A DNA stretch of 64,000 nt from Plasmodiophora brassicae (GCA_036867785.1 CP145415.1:1-64000); one strand, 5' to 3'; numbered from the stretch's first letter, positions 33,671 through 44,642 are shown. The notes: a model not told the origin generated them from the sequence alone. Program-made: numbers and translations.

Positions 33671-34420
33671 CCTGCGTGTACAATTTAGAGTCTCTCTTAA
33701 AAACGGATTCGGACACCTTGCGACGCATGGAACCGACGCCCGGCAGTTTCTCCAATGAAGGCGTATCCGAAGATCAGCAAACCGAGCTTGAAGAGGCCAC
33801 GTACACCACTGGATTGGTTTATCCGTTCGGGAACGCAACGCAATTCGTCCTCTGTGCTATGCACAGTTTGCTCCTAATGGTCGGTCATTAGACCGAGGAC
33901 TGGTCCGAAGTCTAAAAAGCGCTACCATGTGGCGAGCCCCGCCCGCTGCAAGTGTCGTCCTCGCAGCCGTCCGTCATGCCGCTGTGCTTAGCGTCGCACG
34001 ACGCAGGTCGTCGCTGCAATGACGTGCTTGCCCACTCTGCCTGAACCTAAGCCGACGTCGCCGCCGACAATGGGCACAGGCCCGCATGCCCATTTGACCA
34101 CTATACGCCGCCCTGGGCAACGGCCGCCGCGTTCTCGGACCCATTGTGCCCACAACACGTCCCGTTGGATGCTTATCCTGCAGGACGTCCAGGACGGCAG
34201 TGGCGCCCAGTGCCAGCTGCAGACGCTCGACATGCGAACGTCTGCCTGCTGTCGACGACCGGCCGCCAACCTGGAGGCATATCTCGACAACCTGACCCGT
34301 CCAGTACAAGCAGTCAATGTCGAAGTAGGAAGAGAAAGCGTATGTCATGCTGCCGTCAGGCGGCAGGGAACGGTTAGGAGGCAGGTGAACACCGAGCGGG
34401 GCGCGGTGGCGCCGCGAGAA

Positions 34421-34468
34421 GTGTGACGCAGGTGGTCTTCCTATACGCGATCGGTAGCACGCAACGAG
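34421..34468. repeat. 48-bp direct repeat, copy 1
   Basis: GTGTGACGCAGGTGGTCTTC onward to GCAACGAG; repeated at 34590-34637 with three substitutions, 169 bp apart. Confidence 0.85.
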
Positions 34469-34589
34469 CCTTTCAGCACGTGTCATTGTCGTTGGGCACT
34501 TTGCTTCGCGTGTGATCCTCAGTCGCCGACGACCTCAACGGCGTCCGCAGAGGCAACATGCCAACATTTGACGTCTGGCGCGGCGAACA

Positions 34590-34637
34590 GTGTGGCGCAG
34601 GTGGTCTTCCCATGCGCGATCGGTAGCACGCAACGAG
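34590..34637. repeat. 48-bp direct repeat, copy 2
   Basis: Second copy of the segment at 34421-34468 (45 of 48 positions equal). Confidence 0.85.
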
Positions 34638-35269
34638 TTATACAAGAGACCACATCAACAAGCGCGTGTACACCGACCCTGCACGAGCCCTTGCCGTCAG
34701 CCGGCGCCGAACGGCAGTCTCCGTTGCGACTGCTGTTATTCTGCCTCAGTAGCTGGGGCCATCGGGGAGACTGGGACCGGGATTGGGACAGGCTGGGGCT
34801 GACAACAAGGCATTCGACCCAGACTGACGAGTGTGTGTTGTGTCCATCAGCACCAATGGATGGGAAGCGTGCTCAACCTGAACCATTGCCGATGATTTTA
34901 AACCGAGGACGGCAAGATGCCTCGTTTCCACCGTCCCGGTCAAGAATCCCCGTTCAGTCAGATTGATTGGCTAACTTTTTACCCCCCGGGATGGACAGGC
35001 TGGCTAAAAGTCCAATCAGGAGAGATAGAGAAGGAGGGAGAGGAGAGAATCCAATGATTGAACAGCAATTACTACTGTCGTGTCCTTACGTACAATGTTA
35101 GCTATTAGTTCTTCACAAACGCAAGCAGCATCGGAAGGCGCAGAGCATTTTTTGGAGGCCTCTGGGTCTGCGGGCCCCTGCGACTGCGCGCCCCAATGCT
35201 CTCCCGGGCTCTAAATGTCCCTATCTGCAATCCTATTGGTCATCTCTCCCGCCTGTTTGAACCCAAGGT

Positions 35270-35292
35270 GTCGTTCGACTTGTCGTTCGACT
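35270..35292 (+). repeat. Left terminal inverted repeat (23 bp)
   Basis: GTCGTTCGACTT plus GTCGTTCGACT in tandem; perfect reverse complement of 41294-41316. Confidence 0.8.
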
Positions 35293-35540
35293 GGGCTGCG
35301 CGCACTGCGCCCACTGAAGAAGCCACACTCACCCTGAATCGCGGTTGCTGCCGCCGTTTCGATTCTCGCGCCCTCCCAATGGCATAGTCATAGCACGAGA
35401 GTCCGAAGTCGGTAACACGCGAACGCGACGTCGCCTCCTTGTGACCCTGATTTCAATGGATCGCGTCGAGCCGATCTTCAATCAAATATCTCGAAACGAT
35501 GAACGTGGCATTCGAACATTTATTCATGTACTGTACAAAT

Positions 35541-35837
35541 TTACAGCAGCTGCTTTCGTTTGGCCCGCGTTTCAGTGTCTTTGAGATACCGCAATGCCTT
35601 ATCCGATTTTCTGGTAATCCAAGAGGACGGATCGTCATTTGCGCAATGTCGACGGTTATGGACGCCCGGACAGCCCATCTTCCCACATAGGAGATCCTCG
35701 TCGTCATCGGCTTCGTCCGTTCGATACCACTGCTTGACTGATCGGCAGCGTCTTTGATCCGCAGACACTTTCGCACGACGCCGTTTCCGTGTTTCGCCAG
35801 CAACAACTTCCCGTTGGTCGAGAGCTGGCGACGGCAA
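35541..35837 (-). CDS. Possible 3' exon: zinc-knuckle tail of the transposase
   Basis: Minus-strand frame with a basic region (GETRKRRRAKVSADQRRCRS) and a Cys/His cluster CGKMGCPGVHNRRHC, like the CxxC-x-GHNRRxC knuckles found at the end of several eukaryotic transposases. It lies inside the inverted ends and downstream of the main gene in the same direction. A donor GTGCGC right before the main frame's stop (near 36150) could splice to it, which I cannot prove. Confidence 0.4.
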   Translation of the reverse strand: MPSPALDQREVVAGETRKRRRAKVSADQRRCRSVKQWYRTDEADDDEDLLCGKMGCPGVHNRRHCANDDPSSWITRKSDKALRYLKDTETRAKRKQLL

Positions 35838-36139
35838 TAGCGCTAGTCCTGGGAGGACGCTAACTCTCTGTTACAGTAGAAACTACAGTCAGATAATAAT
35901 TACACATTGTGAGACATAACAATGGCAAACCGGGAGATTGCTTTCTGCGTCAGGATCGACGCCAGCCGGATTCGTTGTAACGTCACAATCATCAGGCAGC
36001 CCGATCGTTGGATCGGTTACTTGCTCGGGCTGCGCTGGAAGGGATGCAGTAATTGACGCCGGCTGATCAACGGATATGTCGTGGCACGAGGACTCCGGTC
36101 CCTACGGGACGAACAATAAGTAGATGGTAACACATCCGA

Positions 36140-39100
36140 TTATACAGTGCGCACGAGGTGCTCAAGAGAGATTTCAGGTACTGCGGCGCCATGCCTTTGA
36201 CGATCATTCGACATGTTTGCGGTACAGTCGACCCAAAGGATATTCATGAGCGCTCGAGTTTGTTCTGCAGAACCGCGCCGAATATGACGGTCATCCACTT
36301 TGCCTGCGAGCTCGTCGTGATATCTGCATGCACCCGATAAGATTACATATTCGAATCTGCGATGACTGCCGTTTGCATACCGTTTCATATGAACTGCAAA
36401 CTTCATAAACACGTTTGGGTGCGCCCAATCCCGGTCGCAATCTGTTTCATGCAATGTCGACGACTGGTCAATTCTTCCCTGCTCCCGGTCACTCTTGTCG
36501 GTTGCGGCACTACTGTCGTAGTGATCCCAGACTTGAAGAACGGTATAATTCCAGGTATCAGCCAGCATATCGAAATCAATTGAGCTGCCGCCGTGATTGC
36601 GAACATAATTCGACAGGACAGAGACGTAGAGTTGCTTCTCCTGTTCTGTGTGAAGAGGAAGGTAGGGAAGGCGGGCACCTTGGCAAAACGCAAGGTATTT
36701 CTTATCGCCCGACAAAGCACGATGTGGAGATCCCCTAACGGTAGCGTTAACTACATAGATGAGAAGAAAATCAATGAACGAACCTCTTGGCTTGCTCAAT
36801 TTGCCCACCAAAGTGAAATAACGATGAATGCGGCAGCAATTTGTCCCATTGCCAATCCAAGGAAGAGGGCACCTCAGGTCGAGGTTCCGTCCCCCATACC
36901 CTCTTCCCGAAGAAATTTATCAAGTCGACCTAGGAGCGCTGATGAGCATGGGCATGGCAATAACGAGTGGACCGACATACGAGCCAGGGCTTGAAATGCC
37001 CGATAATATAATGACCAGGCCTATTCTTCTCTGCCGCACGTATGTTCGTCCGTAGTACATGCTGTAGCATTAGTGCTTCAGTCAGCGCAATACCTGCATT
37101 CATCGACCCGAATTTCTTTTTAAGAACTCGATGATTGCTTTCACAGCAATTCGTCCCGCGTGAGCACCGGTATATCACAAGTCCATCCTTGTCGACTCCG
37201 ATTTCTTGATAGAAAGGGTAACCCTCCCCATCAGGGTCGCTACAGCAACCCTTATCAATATGCTCTAGAAGATTCTCTAAATCTTTGTGGCATTTTTCGT
37301 CGAACAACGGAACGCCTGAAAATGGGGTAAGGTGCAAATAATGTGGTGCACACGAAGACGTACCGTTGTGATCCAGTAGCTTTGAGAAATAGTCGCACAC
37401 TGCGAGGATCCTTGCCCGGAGAACACTTGGCACAGGTATTCGCCGACGAACACGCCGAAGAAAATAATCCCGGCGGAAAATCTTCCAATGTACAGGGTCT
37501 TCACCACGTTTTCGCAGGCTATCAGCCACCTAACGAAATGTTCACCATGACAGCCCGGACAGAGCAATACGCCACGTACCTTATTCAGATCGCTCGAATC
37601 CCAGATAAAGAACGCATCGCTGAGCGCGATAACGTACGGGGAATAAAACGGGTGCGCCTTTTTGACCTTGATGCGCTTCATCAAATGAAAGACATCTTGG
37701 AGACAGCATCGAACAGGTTCATCGTAGCGTTTCTCGGGCACTGTAAATGTAATTAAAGTGGCGCACAAGCGACAACGGTTGAATTTGCTTACAATCACAA
37801 CAATCGCCGTCGGCGGTAGAGCCACCTCCGTCTGCGGTAGAATCTCCTTGATCTGCGATATTGGGTTCAAACTCGCGCTCGACAGCTGAAGTTGTGAGGT
37901 CAGAAATTCTCAGGCAAATTGTCATGATCACGAAATACAATACCTAGACGCGGTCGGAGCGATGCGACGTCTACCAAAAGCGTGAACGGACACGGCCCAA
38001 ACGATTCAAGCGAACAGCCGGCACCACGCGGGTACCTGGAAACAGCGGCGGTTGCCAGTACCTAACATACGGCAACCTTAGTATGTAATTCGTTACTTCC
38101 GAAGAGACGCCTGTCGACCTTTTCAACGACAATGACAATACGAGACTTTGTGACTTTCGTTTTTTCCCAAAACTGCATGTGGCATGTAGATATCTTGCCC
38201 ATCGCAGCCACAGTGTGCCCAGCCAACAGCTCAACGGGCATACCAGGTAGCGGGGTGGGTGCACCAGCTTCAGCTTGAGGCGAATCCATGGCTGCAAGGC
38301 GAACAGATGGATCTGGTTTCGCGGCCAGACGCAAGTACACCATGAGACCAGCGTAAGCGTCCAGGGCCGCATACTCGACCTGTACGAAAGTAGTCAGCCA
38401 TAAACAATAATGTGTTAGGTACAAAGCGCATACTTGGTCATCAGACAGCTTATCCGCGGTCCACTGCGAGCACCGGATGTGTTGCGGTTTGGGCAAATTG
38501 CGGGCGAGGACATTTTCTACCAGCTTCGCAAGACTGGATCGAGGCGGAGCAGCCTCCAGGCGTGTCGCCATGGCGGCCAGCTCGACCCAAGAGTTGCTCA
38601 GTGCTTCGTCATGCGATTCAACAACTAACTGGTAATCTTCGGCCAGGTACTTCTTGTCAATTCCGATTGACCGACCCGCCTTGATGACAGTCGGGCACTC
38701 CAGAAATCGTTTCAACATCCGGGGACGCTTTCGCATCTGCGAAAGGTGAAAGATGTACACAGTGTCCTCGCCCTCGACAGCCACCTGCAGCGTCGCCACC
38801 TTGGTTCTCTGCCCTGCAGAGGATGTCCATTCGCAATCCACGCCGGCAGCAAACGGTCGACGGGATTGCTGAGCCTTGTCCATCCAGGTTGAGGCCACCG
38901 CGTTGGCAGGCTCCTCATGCGAAATAACACGCGCACGACGCGGCAATGTCAGCGTCGGATGAGCTGCACGTGGTACCGATTCGTGGTCTGCAAAGTAAGG
39001 GAAACACTCTTTGATGAGAGACTGATCTTCACAACACTGTAGCATACGATTAGATCATCAGCTGATTACACGTTACGAGTAAACGCACCTTGTCCGTGAA

Positions 39101-40944
39101 AACGACGTTTGGCTTGGGCTGCCCAAGAAGGTCTCGAACGTGTAGCCACTGTTTTATTCCGGGTTTGACCTGGATACATAGCATGAGATTGACAGGCAAC
39201 ATTTCACACAATGTCCGAGATACGGCGACCTGGTCAAATCCAGTGCCAACACAAAAAAAGAACATCACGATCTCGCTGAATTCATTCGTCGCCTTTTAGA
39301 GTTGTCAGCACTATATAGGAAACATTGTGATATCAACGGCATCATACCTGAAATAAGCTATCGAACATACGGTTGCCAGCGAGCTTGGCCATCATTCGCG
39401 GAACCTTGTGCGAAAAATCGTAGGCCAGCGACGATGCCGATCGTCGAAGCGCGTCGACGGTTATATACGACTTTTGTAGCAAAGTTTGACGGCGAAAGAC
39501 GGACGCCAGATGAGCCGCTGACGGAGCATTCACGTCAATAATGTTGGGGTCGAACTGGGCAGGCGTTTTGTATCCGAGAGCAATAGATCCATCTTTCGGC
39601 GAATAGTAGTCGCACAAAGCATTGTAGGTCGCATGCAGGAGATCACGCCTTTCCTTGTACGCTTCGTCAATGGTTCTACTCAAAGATTCTGGAGTAGTGC
39701 CGTCATTAAACAATGATGGCATTAACCAAACCACCGCCGCATCAAGGCCGCATGATTCAGTCAACACGAATGGGAGAACCAGTTCGTTGTTGAACGCCAT
39801 GGGCATGTGCGCAATGACGTCAGGATGCGTCGCATAGAAGGACGAACGGCATTGTTCGCATTTCAAGACGTTGGTAAACACGTAGAACATGTTTCGAAGT
39901 CCGCGAACACGGCGTACCTCCGGACTGGAAGGACGCCATTAGCAATACCGACGACAAAGAAAACGATTCCCTTACTTAGACGCATAGCCGTTCTTAACGT
40001 GGAAGCCTGTCGTCCCGCAGTGCGGGCATCGGAGCTGAAGCTCGGGAAAGTATAGCTTGGGCAGCCAACAAAAGATGTCCGGTTTGTAAAAGTGGTCGGG
40101 GCGAAGGCCTCTGCGATGACAGGCGACGACAGGGTTTGGCGCTGTTATCCACATGTGACCTGGGGCAGGTAAGCATTAAGCGTTTCATCGCCACAGTGTA
40201 CAAACGAAATACCTGCTTTAAGCCTGTCGACGATGTCCCCAGTTTCTTTTTCAAGCTGGAGCTTCAGGACTTTAAGTACTCCATGTATATACTGGCCAAC
40301 AAAATCGTCATCCTACATTTGACTGATGAACTTCACTGCCCTATTCAAAAATAGAACCACACTTACTGGATTAAGCAACGACGCATTCGGGTCTGCATTT
40401 GTTTCAGCTCGCGAGTCGTCCGCAGTCGGCCGCAGGTTCTCATGAACCTGACAGCACCAAGTTCAATATGTACCCTAGGTTGGTGATCATGTTATATGGA
40501 CTAACGGGGACGGGGATAGAACCAACGCTCTGGAGGGTGTTTCTGGACTAGAAATACACCTGCGGTCAGCTCTGAGATCGAAAGCGAAATGATAAGACAA
40601 ACCTTGGACGCAGGAGGTTGTGTCTTTTTCCGACACGACCGCTTCCGAGGCTGTTTATCGGGGCCTCTTCTGCCATTGCCTCCGCTTTTGACAGCCCCTG
40701 TGCCTGCACCGAGGACACCCCGTCCATTGGGAGGCGTTGCGCGGAGGTAGACCACCGATCCTTCTTCGAGGCGCAAATCGCCGATCGTAGTAGCATCCCC
40801 GAACTTCCGATGATGAACATCGTGCTTCTCGGTGATGTGCAGATCAAGAGGCGGCAGCGTATGCAGACGGGTGCGGCATTCCTCGATGACCTGCTCCAGC
40901 GTCGTCGCCACGGTGACGTCCAGACTGAGCAATGAGCACTCCAT
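36140..40944 (-). CDS. Transposase: UBL-like N terminus, DUF6729, DDE core with inserted 3'-5' exonuclease
   Basis: Traced exons (5' to 3'): 40603-40944, 40367-40447, 40213-40312, 39976-40159, 39348-39924, 39089-39292, 38434-39036, 38380 boundary onward (about 38100-38379), then ~37756-37900, 37580-37740, 37364-37529, ~36990-37315 and 36140-~36811. Order of parts: ubiquitin-like ~90 residues (TLEQVIEECRTRL..LRLEEGSVVYLRATPP) with a basic tail; DUF6729 with PDHFYKPDIFCWLPKLYFPE, CPHCGTTGF and KCEQCRSSFYATHPD; DDE first part ending MNEF-like ATNEFSEIV and TDK-CCEDQ; a DEDDy exonuclease (AAGVDCEWTS near 38840, VIKAGRSIGIDKKYL, VEYAALDAYAGLMVYL); then DDE second part DVFHLMKRI, DAFFIWDSSDLNKV, RRVRRRIPVP, and SRGTNCCESNHRVLKKKFG supplying the Glu (~37140); C-terminal LPLHTEQEKQLY. 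Junctions near 38.0, 37.0 and 40.5 kb are unresolved. No stop was found in the exons I could trace. Confidence 0.72.
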
Positions 40945-41293
40945 TCCACATCGGTGGCGAAAGTCCTCAGGAATCCAGACATGGACTTGGAACGTCGTGC
41001 GCTGGAGACGCCTGTGAGGTCAAAGCAATTCGGTTTCTGCGCTGCACATATATATCGTTGAGCAACAGTACCTTCGATTCTCTTCCGCGAGAAGGAACAC
41101 GACCACTGCTAACGCCTCATACAGCGATTGAAGAGCAAGAACTGTTCCCGCGATTGCAATGATCATATACATCGCGACAGAGGTGGCCATACCGCTCCAC
41201 CTACGACCACCAATGATCAGTTCGACTCGTTTAGCCACGCGGGGTCCGTGAACCCCCAAAATCGGGATTAATCCGACTAATCACTCAAGCGAC

Positions 41294-41316
41294 AGTCGAA
41301 CGACAAGTCGAACGAC
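41294..41316 (-). repeat. Right terminal inverted repeat (23 bp)
   Basis: Perfect reverse complement of 35270-35292; 8 bp before the start of the 79-nt hairpin repeat. Confidence 0.8.
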
Positions 41317-41323
41317 CCCGGGG

Positions 41324-41491
41324 CTCGAAGTAACGTCACTGATTAACCGTTGGACAATATCGTGCAGTTGGAGATTAATCGCTGGACAAGTTGTTTTGTA
41401 GTTTTTTTTCCCACTACAAAACAACTTGTCCAGCGATTAATCTCCAACTGCACGATATTGTCCAACGGTTAATCAGTGACGTTACTTCGAG
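41324..41491. repeat. Perfect 79-nt inverted repeat with 10-nt loop
   Basis: Left arm 41324-41402, right arm 41413-41491, loop 41403-41412 (T7 C3). All 79 positions pair. Arms run from CTCGAAGTAACGTCACTG to CAAGTTGTTTTGTAGT. The arms contain further internal echoes (GATTAAtC, TCCAGCGATTAATC / TCCAACGGTTAATC). It could form a cruciform, or encode a long hairpin RNA; it could also be a foldback/MITE-like element. Confidence 0.97.
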
Positions 41492-41626
41492 CGCTGGATA
41501 TGATGGACGGCCGGATTCGAATCAGATTTGCGATTAATCTCCAACTGTACGATCTTGTCCAGCGATTAATCAGCGACATTACTTCGGGTGCTGGATATGA
41601 TGGGCGGTCGGGTTCGAATCAGATTT
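41433..41626. repeat. 97-bp tandem direct repeat overlapping the hairpin
   Basis: Copy A 41433-41529 (its first 59 bp are part of the right hairpin arm) and copy B 41530-41626, each starting GCGATTAATCTCCAACTG and ending TTCGAATCAGATTT, about 88-90% alike by eye. Copy B is not inverted elsewhere, so the hairpin is the younger event. Confidence 0.88.
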
Positions 41627-41749
41627 CTATTTCGTCGTTAGTCGCCACCTTTATCAACCAGCCTTTGTAGCGCCAGTACTACCAGTCGGACTCCACGAGC
41701 GGTCAGGTGTACGTTCGCTCACCCGTCGTTACAGCGGATCGCGCTCGGC

Positions 41750-43646
41750 ATGAAGTGCTCCGAAGTCATTGTGGTCGTGACGGCCGCCGCTGTCCTTATC
41801 GTCGCCAGAGCCTCAAGCGAACCGCCCATCGTCAGACAGCCTACCGAGCAAGGCGACGCCCCGTCGCAACCACCTGAGCCCATTGCCGGTGACGGCCTGC
41901 AGGTTCTGCATGCAGGCGCAACCACCAACAGCGACGACTCCATGCTCCCCAACCTACCGGATGATATCATCCGCAACATTGTTCATTACGGAGGCAAGCA
42001 GGACAATCTCAGGATGCGCGCTACCAGCCCAGCGTGGAATGAGGTAGCGCTCGGCCTGCTTGGCATCGACAACCTGTGCCGAGATTTCGTTCAAAGACGT
42101 CATCTTAAGGCTGCCAGTCATCCGCGCTGTCGCGCTGTCGTCAACGACATATTTCGCTCTACCCAGACTCCGGGATGGCTAGACATGATGCCATTTCTCG
42201 TCCAATGTGGGGCCAACACATCCCTAGTGACTGACTTGTACGTTGAATTGGGCACATTGTGTAGTACCGTTTCTGCTCACTGAATCGATGCTGGTAGGGA
42301 CTTGAGCCACAATGAGCTGACCTCAATTCCAGCCGAGATCGGGCAGTTGACGTCGTTGAAGGAGCTGTGAGTATCGGCCACATTGTGTGATACACCGTTT
42401 CTGGTCACTGAACCGATGCTGATAGGAACTTGGCTGGCAATTACCTGCGGTCAATTCCAGCCGAGATCGGGCAGTTGACGTCGTTGAAGACGCTGTGAGT
42501 GTCGGCCACATTGTGTGATACACCGTTTCTGGTCACTGAACCGATGCTGATAGGTACTTGCTCTACAATCATGACCTGCGGTCAATTCCACCGGAGATCG
42601 GGCAGTTGACGTCGTTGGAGACGCTGTGGGTATTGGCCACATTTATTATAATTGTACCGTTTGCTGTCACTGAACTGATGCTGATAGATCATTGGCAGTC
42701 AATAGACTGCAATCGATCCCTGCCGAGATCGGGCAGTTGACTTCGTTGAAGGACCTGTGAGTATTTTGCACATTTGTGTGGTACCGTTTCTGGTTACTGA
42801 ACCGATGCTGATAGGGACTTGAGAGACAATGAGCTGCGGTCAATTCCAGCTGAGATCGGGCAGTTGACGTCGTTAGTGGAGCTGTGCGTATTCGCGACGC
42901 TGTGTGATACCGTTTCTGGTCACTGAACCGATGGTGATAGGATGGTGCAAAATAATAAGCTGGAATCGCTCCCTGCCGAGATGGGGCAGTTGACATCGTT
43001 GGAACACCTGTGAGCATTGCCCACATTGTGTGATACCGTTTCTGGTCATTGAACCGATGCTGATAGGGTCTTGGATGACAATATGCTGCAGTCGATTCCT
43101 GTTGAGTTCAACGAGCAATTGACGAGGTGCCGTGTTCCTGGCCGGCTTCCAGAAAGTGCTTTTCGAGTCGGCCTCCGTCCGAAGGCTATTCCCCATCGTC
43201 GGCCTTCGGATGGGTGCCAGCCGGTCCTTCTGAATAGGGTAAGTGTATTATGCGCCATAGTGCATACGTTACCCCGGCAATGCTCGGTAAAGTTTATTTG
43301 GACGTCTCCAAATTCAGGATCTTCGCATCCCGACGGGCAAGCATGCGGGAAACCACTTTACCTGTTACCGCGAAGTGAGACGTCCGTACGACGTCTGCGA
43401 AATGTGGTGCTTGTTATCCTTGAAGTACATGTCGAGGACGTCACTGAGAATGCTGTCGGCATTTGTGGGCGCCGGGCCATTGTAATCAATGAAGGCCTCG
43501 TCGGCCACAGTCTCAGGCGACAAATGGCGGCCGGCAGCTGCGTGGCGACTGATGACGCCCTCGACAACAGCCTCGTTCCCGATCTTCAGAGTGTTGGAGC
43601 AAGTACAATATATCCGGGATTCCATCGTAGATATTCTCATCGGTAA
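41750..43646 (+). CDS. F-box plus leucine-rich-repeat protein with one-LRR exons
   Basis: Exon 1 41750-42237, then single-LRR exons 42298-42366, 42426-42494, 42554-42625, 42688-42756, 42815-42883, 42941-43009 and a last exon from 43067. Exon 1 starts with a hydrophobic stretch (SEVIVVVTAAAVLIVARA) and has an F-box-like segment LPNLPDDIIRNIVHYGG..LRMRATSPAWNEV. Every LRR exon begins in phase 2 and gives N-x-L-x-SIPAEIGQLTSL-x-x-L, 23 residues (one is 24). The introns are 53-62 nt and nearly identical to each other. The seventh LRR decays after IPVEFNEQL; the frame stays open to 43646 but is not LRR-like, and a strong GTAAGTG donor at 43240 suggests another splice, so the 3' end is uncertain. 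Confidence 0.72.
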
Positions 43647-44097
43647 AGACATGTTTCAGAATACTGGTGCCTGGTTGGCCGCGGATGACGCTCCCGCACC
43701 ACCCGGCACTTCTCGATTTGGAAACAAGTCGAAGCCTCAGTGTCTCGAGTTGCTCAATCATAACTGGTAAAACGGGAAGTGCAACGCCGCCCTTGATTGC
43801 CGCCGTACTGTAGCGAAATCCCTTTCAGCATCGAACATGAGGAAGACCGAGGGCCGGATGATCGGAAGGAGTGGCAGAACCATCAGAGGATGGGTCAGCA
43901 CATGATGAGGAGCCACGACAGTTAGGAGATTGGCCAGCACATGAGGAAGTAGCTGGATGATGAGGGGGTTGGTTAGCACTTGAGAACGAATCATGACGAT
44001 CAGAAGAGAAGCCAGCAGATTCCTGGGCGAACGGCAAATTTGGAGCAGACACATCCAGTCCGGCCGACGCGAGCAGAGGGATTAGCAACAGGGACAT
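43365..44097 (-). other. Unresolved minus-strand coding signal
   Basis: Three open pieces in one direction: 44097-43825 (hydrophobic start MSLLLIPLLASAGLD then a Ser/Cys-rich segment with SSCAGQSPNCRGSSSCADPS), 43761-~43600 (GQPGTSILKHVFTDENIYDG) and ~43600-43365 (KIGNEAVVEGVISRHAAAGR..DEAFIDYNGPAP). The last two look like one protein joined across a one-base shift near 43595. It may instead be the 3' part of the gene at 44154-44642: a GTATAT donor near 44196 and an acceptor near 44125 are in phase. Family unknown. Confidence 0.35.
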
Positions 44098-44153
44098 TCA
44101 GGCAAGATGGTTTCTCCTCAAGCACTGCATTAATTTCTACAAATTACATGATA

Positions 44154-44642
44154 TCAGAAACTAGATCGTGCATGCATGCTTACATAGGAATATATACCTC
44201 CACTTTCAATCGCGATGGGCTCGTTCTCCAAACGTGGCTTCTTGAAGAAGTTGAAGATCGAGGTTTGGGAAGTGGAACTGGATGCCCGTTTGCCTTTCGA
44301 GTTCACCACTTGAACATGGCAATGCTGTGACTCAATATGGTATTGCAGACTGTCGCGACGCATCATGCTGCGACAGTGTCCAACTGGACAACAGACCTGT
44401 TGATGTGAAGGCGGCCTTGTACGTGAACAAGATGTCCAACAAGCGGGTACGTCCACAATGTCGACAACAGCATGCTTACGTCGGAGAGCGTCCGCAGCGG
44501 GTTGCATCGTCTCAGTCGTCGAATCAGTGACATGAGCCGATGATCTCGACATGGGTACGACCGGGAGCTCAACAACGTCAACGTTGGATAGATGTTGGAG
44601 CAGTTCGTACGGTACATTCCAACAATCCCACATTTCGGCCAT
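44154..44642 (-). CDS. Small protein with zinc-finger-like motif and PIP box
   Basis: Minus-strand frame starting MAEMWDCW, up to 162 residues. A Cys/His cluster CCPVGHCRSM..SLQYHIESQHCH resembles a C2H2-type finger, and about 25 residues later comes QTSIFNFFKKPR, a full PCNA-interacting motif (Q-x-x-I-x-x-F-F) followed by basic residues. This pairing is typical of DNA replication/repair clients of PCNA, such as SPRTN-like or translesion factors, but neither partner domain is visible. Upstream in the same direction (44650-44800) a segment KAELDRLGFDRNDFAGSLNR looks coding and could be an earlier exon. Whether it ends at 44154 or splices on is open. Confidence 0.45.
   Translation of the reverse strand: MAEMWDCWNVPYELLQHLSNVDVVELPVVPMSRSSAHVTDSTTETMQPAADALRRKHAVVDIVDVPACWTSCSRTRPPSHQQVCCPVGHCRSMMRRDSLQYHIESQHCHVQVVNSKGKRASSSTSQTSIFNFFKKPRLENEPIAIESGGIYSYVSMHARSSF

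Larger units (their letters stand above)
33080..35269. other. 2.2-kb stretch without a recognised gene
   Basis: Only short overlapping frames. It holds a degenerate ~27-bp tandem array (about 33505-33670), a 48-bp direct duplication (34421-34468 and 34590-34637) and a purine-rich tract near 35015-35050. The 204-codon frame at 33280-33891 spans the tandem array and has no domain. Confidence 0.45.
35270..41316. mobile_element. ~6.05-kb DNA transposon (DUF6729/DDE/exonuclease element)
   Basis: Bounded by a perfect 23-bp inverted repeat (35270-35292 and 41294-41316) and containing a long multi-exon transposase gene on the minus strand, plus a possible zinc-knuckle exon. Each end consists of a 12-mer GTCGTTCGACTT followed by an 11-base second copy, a layout seen in transposase binding sites. 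I could not see a clear target-site duplication, so the exact ends are inferred. The whole element has an AT content visibly higher than the flanking genes. Confidence 0.7.
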
